This document shows positions 25,267 through 38,284 of a stretch of DNA of 64,000 nucleotides, piece after piece. Under the pieces are notes generated by a model. It was not told the DNA's origin, did not search any database, and was given only the letters and a program-made list of their open reading frames with translations. The position numbers and the translations under genes were made by a program. The stretch's first letter is position 1. The number at the start of each line of letters is the position of its first letter. This stretch comes from Gymnothorax reevesii (Eukaryota > Chordata > Actinopteri > Anguilliformes > Muraenidae), in contig CM056580.1 in the NCBI GenBank assembly GCA_029721435.1, positions 74,177,367 to 74,241,366 of the forward strand. The letters are read 5' to 3'.

Positions 25267-27724
25267 CACTCCTTTTATCCTTTCCCTCGTACCTATGTCT
25301 GCTATACCATTCACGCAGTTTAGACTGGGAGACTAAGTTTGTGATTGATCAAATTCTCATTTGTTTGCCACGAACGATTATACGGCACAAATGTCTTAAT
25401 TGTAGTTGTCTACGGTCTTTGGCAAATAAATGCAAATATTTTCCGCTTGTCGTGAAAGTTAACCTTCGCAACCCAATACTCCACCCAAACCCTACACAAA
25501 CGCACACACATACACACACACGCGTGCGCCCGCACAAACTTTTTCCACTGAAAAAAATTACATCTCGTGCCCTATTGCTGACTGCCTATTGTGTAATTAA
25601 CGACAGATGCATATCTGTGTCCTGTAAAACATGATGGCCTCATTAAGTTGTATAAATCTATCCCCCCTATTTACCTCCACTTGACAAGTTTTGGATATTG
25701 AACTCCAGTACATACGTTTTCAAAAGTTAAGTTAATCAATTATCTTAAATAATTCTGAGATGAAACGAAGCTTATTTTCAAGTTGAGTTGACTCACATTT
25801 TAAGTGACTTTTTAAATTTTCGTTTTACCAGTCCGATATTTCAGTGTAGCTACATTTTTATGCTGGATTTCGCGCATGTAATTCCGTCAGTAATTCACTA
25901 TTTTTATCCCTGTTTGAAGCTCTCAACATTTGCCTAATGGCCACTCACGACAATTTCCAATGGCCTTCCTGGATCACTATAGCTTATACAAGGTTTCTGT
26001 AGGGCTTGTTTGATCTGTGTTTATTTTGCTTATCGATTGCTCCTATATTTGACAGGGGACCAAGATAGCCGTTCTTGTGACTGTTCCTTGTCGCCAAGCA
26101 AAAGGAAGGACTCTGAGAAAGGAGAAATTAAAAATGTAGGGAGCAAAGGACACAAAATAGGCCTATTTCAACCAAGAATTCAGCGAATGGCTCTGAGTGG
26201 ACCGTAAAGAACGGAACCAATTTTCCCTGTATATGGACCGGTGCACTAATCAGTTGCTACTTGTAGCCTTATTTATTTATTTATTTATTTAAATACAAAT
26301 TTATGATGTGATTACACGTACCCTCCGTCTGTGCGGACTATTGAATCATAACGCGATATAGGCTAAATATTTCCAGCCTTGTTCGTATCGTGCGTCATAA
26401 TTTTGGTTAATATTTTACCCACTTTTGCTTTTTCAGTATAAGTAGAACTAAATATGCGAAGTACGGAAATTTACTTATTTACTTACTTACTTAGGCTATT
26501 TAGGCTACCTGATAAAACTTTTCAACAAAGTGAACTGACATTAACTAATCCGGTTGTTTACTTCAGTGAAGCATGAAGATTATAAAGCGTCAGTTGAGCT
26601 CGACTATTAAATTAAGCAACACGTTTGTAATAATTGCATGAATTTATGACTATCTATTCTTTTATAAAACATGTAGCTAATATGTGTAGGCCTCTAAATA
26701 GTTCCACGAAGAAACCCATCGATTTTTATTCTTATTGCCCTGAAATGATGGACTATTTAACAAGAAGCACATGGTAAATTTTCAGTTGTTTTTATTTAAT
26801 AACTTTCTGGAAGGTCATGTGGACTCTTTTGGGAGGTTTTACCATTTATTATATTTCCCTCGTGTCGGTTTTTTTGACCGCCAGGAATAAATGAAGCGCA
26901 GACCTTGGCGAATAGCGCTTTGACCGTTTTATTTAGCGGACATAATCACGACCGTTCAAATACGAACCCAAACATTACAAGCAGGCGCATTTTTTTCTTT
27001 TTTTTTTTCTTTTTTTTGCGCTACGTTGCTTCAGTTGAACAAAATTATATTTGAATAATATTACATGATAATAAAGACCACTTTACTCAGTGTAGCTTGA
27101 TATCGTTGACCAAATGCACGCTTATTTTAACAGGCTTCCTGCTGGAATTCTACCATCGAAGCTGCCTGATGTCAGGGCCACTACTGGTATCAATTAAGAG
27201 CTCCCTCTTAATTATGCTATTTGAGGTTTTATTTTTTTTTCCTGTGAAAATGTTAAATACATGTGAAAATATATTTTACAAGTGAACGGGCAGATATCAA
27301 ATGTAATTTAATATCCAGAAGGTATTTATTCTTTATTCCAGGTTTCAGTAATCACAAGTCTTCGCCCAATTTATATTTTCATTGTTAGGCCTGAATTGGC
27401 AAATGGCTCACACGAAACTACGCAGGAAGTATAGCAACAATGTTGTAGAACTGTCAGTCGTTTTCTGACTGAAACATGTATCTTGCTTGTGAATAAACTT
27501 TCCAATTTATTATTTTTTTAGTCATTGAAATATAATTTTTATTTAGCCTAGTAAATGCAGAGACTGACCGCTTAGTTGACTTAATTGGTTGTGCAATTGG
27601 ATATCAGCGTGTTCCCATCAGTGTTTGGTCTGGTATATTTCGTTTGAATGGAATAATATCACATTGAAATTTGCTTAAATGACATTATACTGTGACCCGT
27701 CTGTTTTCTTATTCACGAATGTTT
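25267..27724. other. Upstream intergenic of nkx2.7; nothing recognised
   Basis: AT-rich, with a short (CA)n run at 25503-25521, a TTTA-type run at 26270-26290 and poly-T at 26991-27017. No coding or mobile-element signal was identified. Confidence 0.4.
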
Positions 27725-28345
27725 TTTTGGCGTTTTCCATTGCAGGCAGCTGCAATATGTCACCAGAAACCAAAGGCCAGACTTGCACCTGAAAAAAGCT
27801 CACAAATGACCTTGAAATTATTACTACCGGCACTTTAAATTCAAATGCACTGCGGACGCATTTGGATGCGGGGATCCTTGATTAATTGATATCCTTGTGT
27901 AGATACGAACGAGGCACGAGCTCCACAAACTAAAACAGAATATCTCTGAAAACACAATCCGCCCTTGTTTATTGAGTTTTTCTGTTCATTCAGAATACCT
28001 GCTGTGTGAGCTACCGGTACAAGTTGTATGTTGCCAGTTTTGCGTCGATGTTGACGTTCATCGGCCTATTAGTGCACAATGGCCACAACAAACAGTAACA
28101 TTACACCTGATGTTGTGGAAGTGAAGAGGTTGCGGCGCCAGGCTGCAATGCTTGGCTGAGGCTGAGACGAGCAGAAAGAGCCGGAGAACGGAGGTCTTTA
28201 TCTCTCCTAATGAGGTCTGTCTCAGCTGGATTATACAGCACCAATAATGGGTGCGCAAGACGGGAGCTATCTGCACGCCACTGGCAAGTCTGTTGGGGGT
28301 TCTGTCCTCCGGCCAGTGCGGAGCCCACAGCCGCCAATATGAACA
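27725..28345. promoter_or_regulatory. Candidate enhancer block upstream of nkx2.7
   Basis: A non-repetitive, GC-balanced block 2.8-3.4 kb upstream of the nkx2.7 start. It contains TTACACCT (T-box half site, 28101-28108), ACAATGG (Sox-type, about 28077-28083), and GATA motifs TTATCT (28198-28203) and CTATCTG (28267-28273). T-box, GATA and NK inputs are known for cardiac NK2 genes. Conservation and activity are not shown here. Confidence 0.3.
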
Positions 28346-28671
28346 GGTGTTTTATTTATTTATTTATTTATTTACAATTTAAAATTTGTTTAGGTGAATT
28401 TAGGTCAATAGCGTTTGGGGAAAAGTAGCTTTACTCATGCAGATACCACTATTCACGGGCGTCTATACCAACATTTACCTCCCAGTTCTTGCTTATATCG
28501 AGCAAAAGTTACATAAGGAAATTACAAATGACATTACAAAAGTCAATTTCCCCGGCATATAAGCGTAAACACTTGTAAGCCTACGTGCAAAAATAATGTA
28601 CATATTAAGGACACAGTCTTGCGCAAAAAAATGGTGCAGCAATTCCGTTTTACATGGTATACCACGTATAC

Positions 28672-28802
28672 CATTTCAATAAATGCTTTTCGTATTTACG
28701 AAGGAATATGAGAGAATGATCCTGAGATTGTCGGACTGTCCGACAATCTCAGGATCATTTTCTCATATTCCTTCGTAAATACGAAAAGCATTTATTGAAA
28801 TG
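28672..28802. repeat. Nearly perfect 131-bp palindrome
   Basis: Two 64-nt arms (28672-28735 and 28739-28802) are reverse complements with a single mismatch (G/A in GAGAGAATG vs GAGAAAATG) around a 3-nt loop, CTG. A second small palindrome, ATGGTAT-7-ATACCAT, abuts it at 28654-28674. No open frame or transposon end is recognised. Confidence 0.95.
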
Positions 28803-29140
28803 ACTGGTACTTTCTGAAGTTTCAAGCGATTGACTCGCTTTTAAACTATAGTCCCAAAAGCATTTTGCATTGAATCAACGAAGATGCCAAATGATTCTTG
28901 CAAATTTTATTTTGAAAGGAGCGCACGATTTTATCCTCAATGATTTAAATGTAGTTCATAAATTCATCTAATCTGGGCTGCTTCTAATACTCGGACTCTG
29001 AGAAATAATAGCGTGTTTTTGACTGTGGGGCTGGAGTACATTTTGTTGCAAGTTTTGAGATCTTCTTTAATCTTCCCCTTTGTCTGTATAGAATTGCATT
29101 TTATTTTCATGAATATATTTTAATCCAATTCACAGAGATG

Positions 29141-29190
29141 ACAATACATTACAGGTTCTTAGCAGACGCTCTTATCCAGAGCGACATCTT
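29141..29190. repeat. Short teleost SINE-like motif
   Basis: AGCAGACGCTCTTATCCAGA followed by GCGAC matches a motif seen very widely in fish short interspersed repeats. Only this core is present. Confidence 0.6.
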
Positions 29191-29318
29191 ATGCACCATT
29201 ACACGCCAACTAAAATAGATTAATTTATCCAATGAATTTCATGAAAGAGCTTTATGAAAAAAGTTCAAAATACAGTGATACAGTGCAGAGCTTTGTATTG
29301 TGTGGTGTATTTTACGCA

Positions 29319-30178
29319 GACTTACGCCAATTCAACACAGCATTAAAACCATCTGCCTAATATTGTGTCGGTCCCCCTCGTGCTGCCAAAACGACCCTGC
29401 CAAACTGAAATCCACTTGGATTCCCAGACTATGGGCTTCCCAGCAGAACATTTTCCTCAGTATCACACGCCATCCACCAGCTTGTCGTCTTCTCACAGTG
29501 CGTCCTGGTGCCATCTTTTCCCCCGTTAAATGGTGCACATGCCCCAATGCACATGATGTGAAAGGAAATGGGACTTCTTGGACCAGGGGACCTTCTTCAA
29601 CTGCTCTTAGGTTCAGCTTTGATACTCGCGTGCCCAATGGAGAGACTTTCAGCAGCGGACCGGGGATAGAATAGGCATTCTGACTGGTCTGCAGCCACAA
29701 AGTGTTATATAGAGATGAGTGAAATGAACTGTCTGATGTAACACATTTCTGACATAAAATTTTAAGATCCTCTGCTCCTTGCGCCACATAGAGGGCCTAT
29801 GGATTTGGACCAGACGGGATAGCCTTTATTGCCCATGTTCATTAAGGAGCCATGGGCGTCAAACACCCTGTCTTGGGTTCATGGTTTGTCCCTCTTTGGA
29901 CCACTGTTGGTGAATACTCACCGCTGCTGACTAGGACCCCAGAGGGCTTGTCTCTTGAAAGATGCTCTGACCCACTTGTTTGAAAATCACGCTTTGGTCC
30001 TTGTCAAAGTTGCTTGGGTGCCATTATTTCCACATCCAACACGTAGACGAGGAGGACCAATTGTTTGCTCACTGTCTCAGATCTGCCCTGCATACCTTGA
30101 CATGCGCTATTGTGACAAGCAGATCAATATTACGTGCAGCATCTGTGGATGGTTTTAATCTTTTGGCTCATCACTGTA
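29319..30178 (-). mobile_element. Degraded Tc1-like transposon
   Basis: The left part contains CATTAAAACCATCTGCCTAA and TATTGTGTCGGTCCCCC; the right end contains GGTTTTAATCTTTTGGCTCA and TCACTGTA. Both are typical of a very common fish Tc1-like family whose transposase is read from the minus strand. Interior blocks such as CCCAGCAGAACATTTTCCTC and GTGCGTCCTGGTGCCATCTT correspond to that coding region. It is shorter than full-length copies, with internal deletions and frameshifts. A 151-codon minus frame (29332-29787) is a relic, not a gene. Confidence 0.8.
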
Positions 30179-31738
30179 CTTTGCAAATGCTCACTCAACT
30201 TTAAAATGCCTGTTTTAGTCTTTTCTTATAGCTGATCAGTTTGTTTGAAATGTTAGAGGAAACCAGTTATGATGGTATTTCCTTTCATTCAGTAACTGTT
30301 TATTCATGGTATTTATGTCAGAGGAAGATACACATGTTAATAGGTGTTAAACTGGTTATTTTTCTGTGTCAAGTTTTGATTGTGCTGCAGAGAGAGCACC
30401 AGCAAAATAAATTGTAAAAAGTAAGAGTATTGTTATCAGTTGGCTTAAAGTTTTAACATTTTTGCAGAAAATGCATTATTATTTTTATTATTATTATTGT
30501 TGTTGTTGTTATTGATATGCTCTCAGAATTTGTTATGGTTTGCTAAAAAAATAAATTCTGTTGACTTTGGATTGTTATTGGCTGTATTGCAATTGAATGA
30601 TCTTTATAACATGATAGTTTTCAATATTGCCTTGGCCATTACTTACACCTTCTTTTTCTTTCATAACCCTTAAATGCACAAATCTGCTGGTATTAATTGT
30701 TCAGTATTTACGATTGAGTTTTAGTTCTGTTTATTTATATAAAAAAAGAAAAGACCATGTGCTGAGATTGCCGTAGAACTTGATGCACCGTTGCTGTGTA
30801 GTACCCAGTGGATCTGAAAGTTCAACTGAATCACTTGTGAAGGTTTTGTTGTTGTCGGCAGTGATTCTATCTTATATCGCATGTTTCAAAAGAAATCAGT
30901 CTGGTAAAGCTCTGAAAAAGACAGGAGGAAACCTGAGGGATTTTAGTGTCCACTTTGATGACTTAATTGTGCTCCTCTGCCTGCTGCAGGAATGCTTGGA
31001 GGGTTTGAAGAGCTCTCTGACAGAGGAGCCGCCATTCTTAATCCGGCCATTTGTTCCCTCATCGTAACAGAAGAAGCAGTTTAAGTAAGTATGGCTACTG
31101 AATACCATAATTAATCATATTGTGAAACAGGAGGATGATAGCTGCTGAAAGTGGAGCTTGGCTCCGGTTCTATTGAGCATCGCCTGGATCTATCTCTCTC
31201 CTGAACACTTTGTCACCAAAGATCTTCATCAAAATGTTATTTGAGATCGGTAAAATTGAGAAAAGACTACTCCTGAATTGGAAAGCTTTTTGACTTACTG
31301 TAATCTCATACAGAATTGTTGAAACGGATTCGGCTGGGCGTCTTTTCCCTGAAAGCCCTGGGACGTGTCCTTGGGACATCTGGGATAGCTGGCGTGGGCG
31401 TGGCTCATAAATGTCCCAGCCGCAAGTGGTCTGAGAATGAATGGTGAGGAATGGCGCAGTGGTGTAACGTAAAGGAATCCTTTGATCAATAAAAATGAAA
31501 TGCCATTCTGGAATGATCTCTCTTGTTGAGCATAATTACGTTTGCAACAGTGACTTGGATTCTTTTCCAAGGGGCTTGCATGTTCATTTATAAAATGCCA
31601 TTAGCCATGGTTTCACTTGCAGTTCAAGTGCATGGCAATGTTTGAATTTATTTTTAAGAGAGAGATGGGTTACTAACACAGAAAATGCACACAAAGATGC
31701 ACATTTGCATGTGAGTATGCGCACACATTTGCAAACAT
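30179..31738. other. Intergenic; nothing recognised
   Basis: AT-rich with an (ATT)n/(GTT)n run at about 30478-30510. Open frames near 30780-31108 and 29955-30204 show no domain. Confidence 0.4.
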
Positions 31739-31739
31739 C

Positions 31740-31807
31740 CTCTCTCTTTTATTTCTCTCAATCTCTCTCTTTCTCTCTCACACACACACACACACACGCA
31801 CGCACAC

Positions 31808-31839
<32 letters not shown>

Positions 31840-31858
31840 GCATGCACGCACATTCACA
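31740..31858. repeat. Compound (TC)n/(CA)n microsatellite
   Basis: TCTC-rich sequence runs into CACACA with interspersed CGCA units. It creates spurious open frames on both strands. Confidence 0.95.
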
Positions 31859-32655
31859 CCGGGGAACACAATAACACAATGAGAATACAAGGCCCACCAG
31901 AGTGCTCCCTGGGGAAAGTTTTTGCTCTACTCTCAGTGTATTTCATTCAAGTGTCACCTATCCATTTACTCACATTGCATCACTCAATGGAAACAGAAAA
32001 GTCACTAATCTGGTCGTTTGCAGACTGGTTTGAGTCTAATCAGGTCGCATCTGCCTGTTCTTAGAGAAATGGCGCCCTCGAATTTATCTAAACTGACCAT
32101 ATCCTTCATTATTCTTGAATATACAGAAATACATTGCAGAGGTTTCCATCAAAGACTCAGTTTTAAGCACGAGGGGAACTTGCTTTTACACTGCTGTAAA
32201 ATTTTCCTCAGAAAATTAATGATTTGTTTTATTATCTGTCATTACAGTTCACAAAGATGAAAAAATACCTCTGATAGGACAAAGAATGCATATACAGATC
32301 ACCTTATATGACATGCATTATAATCACTGAGCAATTGCAAAAAGAAAACCTCCCTCTCAGAATGGTCAGTGGTTTTGGGCTCAGGACTTTGATTGGATGA
32401 GCCTGTAAGTGACAGATGCCATAAAAACTCTGCAGTTAAAGCACAGGCTGCGGGTATCAGCAGGTTTAGTGTGAAGAGTCATCAATTGTCTCCTGTCTTC
32501 TGTCGTAGCTGCCGTGTGCAGGAAGCTCTTTAGACAAGCAGCTCATGGTGGAGTCATGTAGGTCATTAATGGAGTCAATAAATCATGCAGACACACTCAC
32601 ATATGCGTACATATATACTCACACAGGCATGCAAGGGTATGTGTGTGTGCATCTA

Positions 32656-33184
32656 CAGTGCTTAACAAATTTATAAGACCGCCACCCAATGTTATGCCAC
32701 AGCTGCCCTAAATTAACAGTATTGGTAATTGCCAAAAAAAAAAAAAAATTCTGTAATGTTAATCCACCAGTGTGTGCTAGCTCTTTAACTGAAATGATAT
32801 TTTTAATGCTAAAATATAATTGTTGTTATCCATGAATTTTCAAATTTACTGTTTTACCAAAAATGAGGGGAAAAAAGTTAACCAAATTGTTATCTTTTGA
32901 TTAAGATGCCAAATAACAGTTATTTACCTGAATTTCTGAACATAAAAATTTGTTTTGTTGGTTGAATGCAAGAATGCAAGCTGATGGCCAAAGGAGGCCA
33001 TCCAAAATGTGAAGTTTTTTGTTTTTATGTGTGAATAAGGACTTTTTAGTTGTTTCGGTTTGTTATTGGCCAAAGAAATAACAATATAATTTTTATGTTT
33101 AAACAATTTTTGACAATGACAAAATAAGCTATTTGTGTTTTCCCCTTTTTATGACAGGTGGTTTAATAAATTTGTTAAGCACTG
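32656..33184. mobile_element. Mariner/Tc1-type MITE (529 bp)
   Basis: The ends are inverted repeats: CAGTGCTTAACAAATTTATA at left and, reading inward from the right, CAGTGCTTAACAAATTTATT. Both are flanked by TA (32654-32655 and 33185-33186), the target of the Tc1/mariner group. No transposase frame is inside, so it is non-autonomous. Confidence 0.85.
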
Positions 33185-33186
33185 TA

Positions 33187-34277
33187 TGTGTATGTACTGT
33201 ACGTCCACATAAGTAGGCATTTGCTTTTTGTAATAACGTTGAAGTCTAAAACTGCAAGAATCGTGAGCATGTAGCCCAGATATCCCATCTATGCTGGTAA
33301 AACTGTCCATAACAGCTGTAAATCTATAGTGGAGTCATACAGAAAAGTTTTCAGTCAACTAACAGGAATAACAGTCGAGAAAAAGATATAATGTTATCAG
33401 AATAAGATTCATGCCTGTTTATTTTAGTACAGCACATTCGCCCAAGATAAGTTGTGTGTTGCAACACATTTGAAGCAATTTGCTGGGTTAAAAATAGCCT
33501 TAGTGGACAACACTCTCATATTTCTACTGTAAGCTAATGTTCATTTATTCAAAATCATAACTAGGGTAAAATGTCAGCTGTTAAGCTAAAGTTTGTGGAT
33601 AACTGTGCATAAATAATGAACTGGTTAGCTAGCTCACAGAAGTACATGCAAATAAAATTGCTGTGACAGGTATAAATCAAATTTTTGTGCAAGTAAATGG
33701 CCGCTAGCAGATGCAAACTCGATGTCAATGAGATAAATCAACTAGAGGCGCTACGTTATTCATTCAAGATCGACCAATGGACATCTTGAGATGGGTGTAC
33801 CTCTCGCTGGAACCCATGTAAACGAATGCACTCGGGTTAATATTTTGGTAAATATCAATAATAATCATTCAGAGGCAGTTTTGATATCCGCCCTTCTTAT
33901 GACCAATAACAAGAGGAGAGTTGGCTTGAAGCGCCATTTCAGACTCTGATCGCGCATTGAGGCTCTAATATTAGCAAAGCAAAATTTCTGAGCGATTGTT
34001 ATTTTTCATTTGGGACTGTAATGAAGTTCAGTGGTATGCATTAAGTCTATCTTAAGGCTCTGTAACAGCTAATGCTTGCAAGCAAGCATTGCTATCTGAT
34101 GAAAAACCTGCAGTAGCTATGCATTAATTGGTATGTGATGACTGATGTTGTAAAGTTCTTTATTTCGGAACAAGCAAGATGAATTCCTACTTTTATTTAG
34201 CCGCCCCTGATTAATGCAAAAAAAAAAAAAAAAAAAGCACTTACCGAGGGCTTCATGAACCCTGCCTGTGACTATGG
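33187..34277. other. Intergenic; nothing recognised
   Basis: No gene or named repeat. An A tract of about 18 lies at 34219-34236. Confidence 0.4.
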
Positions 34278-34281
34278 TTAA

Positions 34282-34812
34282 TGCCGGGCATACCCTGTGC
34301 GATTTTTTCAATCGTGGAATAAGCTGCTGTTCATACTGTACGAGTGAATCGCAGGGGTTTAAACTTTGCAGCTCGCGATTCCTGTTCTCACACTATACGG
34401 TCCGATGGTCTGGTGCAATCTGATTGCTCACACTACGCGACACGTCGGACATAGTCGGACTGTTGTGTCCGGAACTGAAAAAGAAGAAGAAGAAGGAGAA
34501 GAAGAAAAAGAAGCCGGAAGTCGTATCAATGTTTGCGTATGTGCAGCTTGACAGATTGGGGTAAATCGGCTCGTGCAGCTGCTTCAACAGTGCGAGAGCC
34601 TCACGTAGGGCGACCAGGATTTCAAACAAGTTTGATTTTCTCCTGATCGATCGGGAGGTGGTCGGGAGGTGTTATTCGCTTCTCGTTACCCCGTATACAC
34701 TACATGATGACAGATTCAAGATTGAGCCAAAGTTCGGCGCAACTTCCAAAAAAGTCGCACGACTGAAAAATCGTGGCAAAAAGGGCCAAAAATCGCACAG
34801 TGTATGCCCGGC
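34282..34812. mobile_element. TTAA-flanked MITE (531 bp)
   Basis: Left end TGCCGGGCATACCCTGTGCG and right end, read inward, GCCGGGCATACACTGTGCG, each followed by ATTTTT. Both ends are flanked by TTAA (34278-34281, 34813-34816). That target suits piggyBac/Kolobok-type transposases; a Harbinger-type TAA reading is the alternative. The centre holds a GAAGAA-rich tract at about 34480-34515 and no transposase. Confidence 0.8.
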
Positions 34813-34816
34813 TTAA

Positions 34817-36315
34817 GGTGCTAACCTGGGGCAACCTCGTCCCGGGCTTAGCGAAACTCTGGTTTAATGACCAGTAATGGGAAAACAATTCAGAGTTGAC
34901 AAGCCCTGGGGCAGGCTTGTCAACTGGACTCCACTATTAAGTTGAATGTACTTCATGTTTTCTGTGATTATCCGAACATGCCAAAGATCTCTGAAGACCT
35001 TTTAGCCTTTATTTGAAGGACCAGGATGACTTTTCATGAGCAAAACAAATTCAGTGAAATCTGTGCTTCATGCCATCAAGAGACCCAACCATTGCAGTGT
35101 GCCGCGGTGTTGTGAGTTGTTTTCACCCTGCCTTGACCCCTGGTCAGACAGAGCCCGGATGAAGGCCGGACTTTCCATAATCTCTGTTGCTCAAGCTAAA
35201 TATAACTTGTGAAAGGTTATGTTGTCCTCTTTCCCTCTCCTGTGACTGCTGTTGACAGCGACACAGTGGTCGGGCATTTCCAGAAAAATCTGTGAATGGG
35301 AACAAGGCCACCCATTCCAAGATGATGACTAGGCTTGTGTATAGTTATCATGACGCAGCACCTCTACTTTATTTGTCACGTTACTCAATTTAGTGATTTG
35401 GCTTATTTAGCTTTTACTGTCCTTCTTGGCCAGAGAGATGAGACAAAATAACTTCACATTTGACAGAGTCTGATTCTTTTGAGCCACAGCCCACGTTAGC
35501 TCCTTCCATAGTCAGCTTTGATGTGGAAACAATCCATTTAAATCACAAAGTTTTGCTAATGGTTTTTTCAGGCAAGTGAGTCTGTGCAATTTCAAGCCCG
35601 ATGTGGCATTTTGCTTGTAATTTTTATAGTTGAACCATCCTTTATTGCCGTCCATTTATCTATAGCAGGTGTCACAATAAACTCTCTCTGAATAACATAG
35701 TTAAAGTTTTAAAGTGAAAGGATAAATCAGAGCTCATCTGGTATGAGGGTTAACCATAAACAGCCTAACTTAAGCTATGTTTTGGTACCAACTGCATGAC
35801 GCAGAACACGTGTGACGCAGAACACACTTTCAAAGTGTCTCTGATTTGTTATTTCTCTCACTGTTCTAATAATGTACATAATTTGGATAAAGTCAGATAA
35901 TGTTGGATAGATAATTTATCCTACCGCCTCCCCACAGCATTTGGGGCCAAGGCTCCTGGAATCTTGGGGAACATCCACTTGGGCAACAAATAAATAACTT
36001 CCTGAATGGACTTTCCTTTGAAAAATTATTGCCAATAATGCTTCAAGAGCAGATATTTGGAGCAATAAATGACATTATTTTCTCGTCATCTAAAACAGAG
36101 TTTTCATTCCGGAACAACAGAAATTGCTCTTGTTCCTGTTTACAATTACGTTCATCTCAAAATTTTGTTTGATTGTGGTTATAATTTTTATTCTCAGAAT
36201 GGTTTGTAATCCTTGACATGTTTCCACTGCTCTTCTTCAATATGCTGCATTAAAGGTGTAATGCTTGAATGTGGGTCTTAGTTTGCTTACTGCAATTCTA
36301 AGTACGTCTTCAAAA

Positions 36316-36355
<40 letters not shown>

Positions 36356-38255
36356 ATCATGTGTGCACGAGCATGCACTTAGTAAAGATTTCCTCGAAAT
36401 TTGAAACATCGAGTTTCTTTCATGCTTTGTATTTGCTCCTTGATAGGCCAACAATGGACTGCCTTTATCCTTAAGGTTGTTGAATTAGAAACCACGCATC
36501 AAGTCTCCTTATTTGTTCTTTAATTAGCCTTAGCCACTCCAGCATGTAAATAAATCTTAAGGCCCAGGTGGCGAATGTAATGCCAGAAGGGAATCTGTTC
36601 ACTGGAACAGTCTGTGGGAGCCAAGTTTTCAAACTGGGTTAATTAAGCTTAATAGTTATGTTGGTCTTAGTGATTTCATGTGTTTCGGTGGCCCCTTGGA
36701 AAGCAGTGTTTTGTACTTGAATGTGTGGGGAGGGGTCAGGCCTGCTCCTCATCACGGAAACAGCTTGTCTTTGTCCACAGAGTCACCTTCATCATGGTCT
36801 TAATGGTCTTGGATTGAAAGAGGCATGGCTGGCATCCGGTCCAGTGCTGTCATTCTTACAAGAACTCTACCGGTCACACATGACCTCAGGAAGCCTTCTC
36901 AGTGTCCTCTGTTTGAGTCATCTCCTCTGATGAATATTACCTGGCAACACATTCTCCAGATTATTTTACCCTTTTAAAATGTGAGCATCAGTTTCTGTAT
37001 GGCAGGTCACTAACAAAACAGTTGAGGTATTGAATGGCAACTTGTTTAATATCTGGATATGCTGTAAATAATAAAGAGAATCATTCGTGTTCATGGACAT
37101 TGATAATGTCCTGATTCATTCTCTGTAAAAAAGCTGGAAACGCTCATCATGCCTGAGATTTCTGAAAGAATTTCATTTGGTTGCAAGAGTTTTGTGACTG
37201 CAAGCCTCATGAGATGTGAAACACAATATTGTCACGTACAAATGCACAAGTTATTTCTTCAGCCACAAGATGTCTCTGTGTGTCTTATTTTTATATATCC
37301 ATGTCAAATCAGAGTGAGTCTGTGCTGAATCATGGTTGAGACCTCAATTTAGTATCCAATTTCTGAGGGTTTAATTCTCATGTGGAACCGAAGCTGTGTT
37401 GTTTGAGTAAATATCAATAGTTTGGATGGCCATCAGATCAAAGCTATGGGCGAGCGACTGAAAAGGGTCCATATTGTGTAACGCAATGCTAATATTGAGA
37501 ATAATGGATTTGGTTTGATACCAGCTCTAGCCTTCCTTCCTCTAATATTGGAGCAGACAGTCATGCTGTGTTTATAGTCTTGGACGGTGGAACAGAAGTA
37601 GGGCCAGCACTTAAATGAATTGATGGCTTAGGGCATGTATTCTTTGTGGAGAGTTCTGCAGTCTTTTACTACAACTTGAAATATATCTCTGCCTTGAATT
37701 CGCAGAACATCAATTCTCAGAGATACAGACAGTGTGACCCTCTGTAAGGCAGAAAACATCTTTGTATTTATCAGCAAGCATATCTGCAGCATCCGTTGTG
37801 TTCAACAACATATATTGCTATACCTTTGATCTCTCATTCTATTGTCACAAAGAACATTATCCTTTAAAAATGGCATTCTGTCATATTCTCAAAGGTAAAA
37901 ATGTTTTAAAGCATGTTTCCATATCATTCCCATCTAATGTCCTCCAGTTTACCATGTTCTATCATACTGTGCAAACTGTAAACTGCTTCCATTTATAAGA
38001 GTCTATATGACCACCACTGCCTCAGTTCTTCACAGATATGCAGTTTTCTTTCATATCTTGATTTTTCATCTCCACACAATCTACATACTAGAAGTGTCCA
38101 TTAATGCAGGTGTCAAAGTTTTCTCTGGCAAACTTCAGGTCTGGCAGGCTGCCATTTCTGCTGTGTATTAGGGTTTTCTCTGCTCACAGTTGTTTCAGTT
38201 AAATTAATTATTGGCTTTCTGCAGGCCCAATTATTGAGGCTATAACTGATGGCTC
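34817..38255. other. Gene desert segment between nkx2.7 and stc1
   Basis: No gene recognised. A (CT)n tract occupies 36317-36356. Stretches at about 35090-35330 and 36490-36660 look non-repetitive and of mixed composition and could be conserved non-coding DNA, but nothing in them is diagnostic. Confidence 0.35.
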
Positions 38256-38257
38256 AT

Positions 38258-38284
38258 TGAAAAAAAAAAAAAAAAAAAAAAAAA
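38258..38284. repeat. Poly(A) tract
   Basis: About 26 consecutive A. No retroposon body ending here was identified. Confidence 0.9.

Noticed and set aside
29332..29787. 151-codon minus-strand frame
   Set aside because: It is a relic of the Tc1-like transposase region with deletions, not a host gene.
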